From JBOGXF01 sp050694275 (lineage in GTDB: Bacteria > Actinomycetota > CADDZG01 > WHSQ01): DNA of 16,692 nucleotides. Under the pieces are notes generated by a model. That model saw nothing but the letters and a program-made list of their open reading frames with translations, was not told the origin of the DNA and did not search any database. The stretch lies in the NCBI GenBank assembly GCA_050694275.1, contig JBOGXF010000046.1, positions 1-16,692 on the forward strand, read 5' to 3'. The stretch's first letter is position 1; each line of letters begins with the position of its first letter. A program made the translations under genes and the position numbers. Of this stretch, positions 15,939-16,692 are shown piece after piece.

Positions 15939-16313
15939 ATGGGTCTGACCGTGTTGGAGGTAGAAGTCGGTAATCCGGCGCGCCCCGAAGTCACCGAAAG
16001 CCTGGAGTTCCTCATCGATTCAGGAGCGGTGTACTCGGTGGTACCGGCACCCATTCTCGAAAAGCTCGGGATCTCTCCCCTGACGGAGCAGGAGTTCCGC
16101 CTGGCAAACGGAGAGAAGATCGTTCGCCAGAAGGGCATTGCTCTGTTTCGATACGAGGACCGGGTAGGAGGAGCGGATGTCATCTTTGGGGAGGATGGTG
16201 ACAGCGTCCTACTGGGGGCCTTCACCCTCGAGGCCTTGGGGCTGTCGCTTGATCCGTTGCGCCGGGAGCTGAAAGAGCTGCCCATGATCATCGCCGTTCA
16301 TCACTGGGGGTAG
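15939..16313 (+). CDS. Retropepsin-like aspartic protease (clan AA), single domain
   Basis: 124 residues, the size of one lobe of an aspartic protease that would act as a homodimer. The catalytic motif is FLIDSGAVYSVVP (24-36), with D27-S28-G29-A30. RLANGEKIVRQKG (54-66) lies where the flap is expected, and VLLGAFTLEALGLSLDP (90-106) is the hydrophobic-hydrophobic-Gly segment that packs under the active site. No signal peptide or membrane helix is seen, so it should be cytosolic; its substrates are unknown. It starts 12 bp after the YjbQ stop without an obvious Shine-Dalgarno and is probably the last gene of the two-component operon. It converges with the esterase gene with an 8-bp gap. Confidence 0.85.
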   Translation: MGLTVLEVEVGNPARPEVTESLEFLIDSGAVYSVVPAPILEKLGISPLTEQEFRLANGEKIVRQKGIALFRYEDRVGGADVIFGEDGDSVLLGAFTLEALGLSLDPLRRELKELPMIIAVHHWG

Positions 16314-16321
16314 CGAGTCTC

Positions 16322-16692
16322 TCAACGAGAAACGGCCCCCGCCAGGGCCCGGAGGGCGAGCGGGTAGCGGTACTGGATCCCGCCGTGCTTGCCCTCGAAC
16401 AGCTCGAGCGAATAGTCGATCCCGAGCGCATCGAGCTCCTTGGCGAACGCCTGCGCGCCGAGGTCGAGGAAGTACTCGTCCGACTTCCCTGCGTCCAGCC
16501 AGATCAGCTTCAGGCTCCTCAGCGCGTCGGAGTGGTCGCTCGCCATGCGGACCGGGTCCCATGCAAGCCACCGCCGCCACACGTCGTCGATGAGCTTGCC
16601 GGTGTCGAGGTCGAACGGGAGCACGACCTCGCCGGGCCGATCCTCGTCTGGCGAGTAACACGCAGCCATGGCATACGTGTTGAGCGCGTGCC
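16322..16692 (-). CDS. Alpha/beta-hydrolase esterase, C-terminal part (truncated by window edge)
   Basis: The last ~122 codons of a putative esterase (esterase D / enterochelin esterase-like fold). The reading frame continues off the right edge as HALNTYAMAACYSPD, so the ATG at 16669 is internal rather than the start. LPFDLDTGKLIDDVWRRWLA is a conserved stretch of these proteins. DAGKSDEYFLDLGA carries the likely acid residue of the triad, and FEGKHGGIQYRYP carries the likely catalytic His. The nucleophilic serine lies outside the window. Substrate is unknown. It ends with TGA at 16324-16322, converging on the aspartic protease gene. Confidence 0.8.
   Translation of the reverse strand, partial: HALNTYAMAACYSPDEDRPGEVVLPFDLDTGKLIDDVWRRWLAWDPVRMASDHSDALRSLKLIWLDAGKSDEYFLDLGAQAFAKELDALGIDYSLELFEGKHGGIQYRYPLALRALAGAVSR

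Overview
The window is high-GC bacterial chromosome, most likely from an actinobacterial (Actinomycetota) lineage. The reasons are a strong G/C bias at third codon positions, many GTG starts, leaderless-looking promoters, an ECF sigma factor paired with a DUF5667 membrane protein, and an LDH-like (type 3) malate dehydrogenase. The lineage call is an inference. I see no rRNA, tRNA, CRISPR array, phage gene or insertion sequence. Coding density is very high: six gene junctions are 4-bp GTGA/ATGA overlaps, convergent genes abut or overlap, and no gene-free stretch exceeds 300 bp.

Layout. (1) 1-1486, minus: a soluble class III adenylate cyclase translationally coupled to a PLP-dependent group II decarboxylase that runs off the left edge. 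(2) 1552-3583, plus: a small four-helix membrane protein of unknown function followed by an acyl-CoA synthetase of the AMP-binding (ANL) superfamily. (3) 3580-7686: a TCA-cycle block. icd, mdh and a thioredoxin-TPR (CnoX-like) gene form a minus-strand operon, and gltA is divergent on the plus strand, so three consecutive central-carbon enzymes share one 158-bp control region. (4) 7698-9233: an ECF sigma factor coupled to a DUF5667 membrane protein (a likely anti-sigma factor). In front of the sigma gene lie two mirror-image ECF-type promoter motifs with identical 16-nt spacers. The outward minus-strand copy points at a 36-codon, Asp-rich mini-ORF whose sequence resembles an acidic tail found out of frame at the end of the DUF5667 gene. 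(5) 9234-12202, minus: purN-purH-folD, a one-carbon/purine operon in which FolD supplies the 10-formyl-THF used by PurN and PurH. (6) 12291-16313, plus: an OmpR-type response regulator, an intramembrane-type sensor kinase, a DUF4173 polytopic membrane protein, a YjbQ/UPF0047 protein and a single-domain retropepsin-like aspartic protease, the first four linked by ATGA overlaps. (7) 16322-16692, minus: the C-terminal end of an alpha/beta-hydrolase esterase.

The housekeeping parts (TCA and purine operons) are ordinary and intact. The parts most worth a second look are the sigma/DUF5667 module, with its divergent promoters, acidic mini-ORF and apparent frameshifted tail, and the two-component system whose kinase has no external sensor domain and is coupled to a DUF4173 protein.
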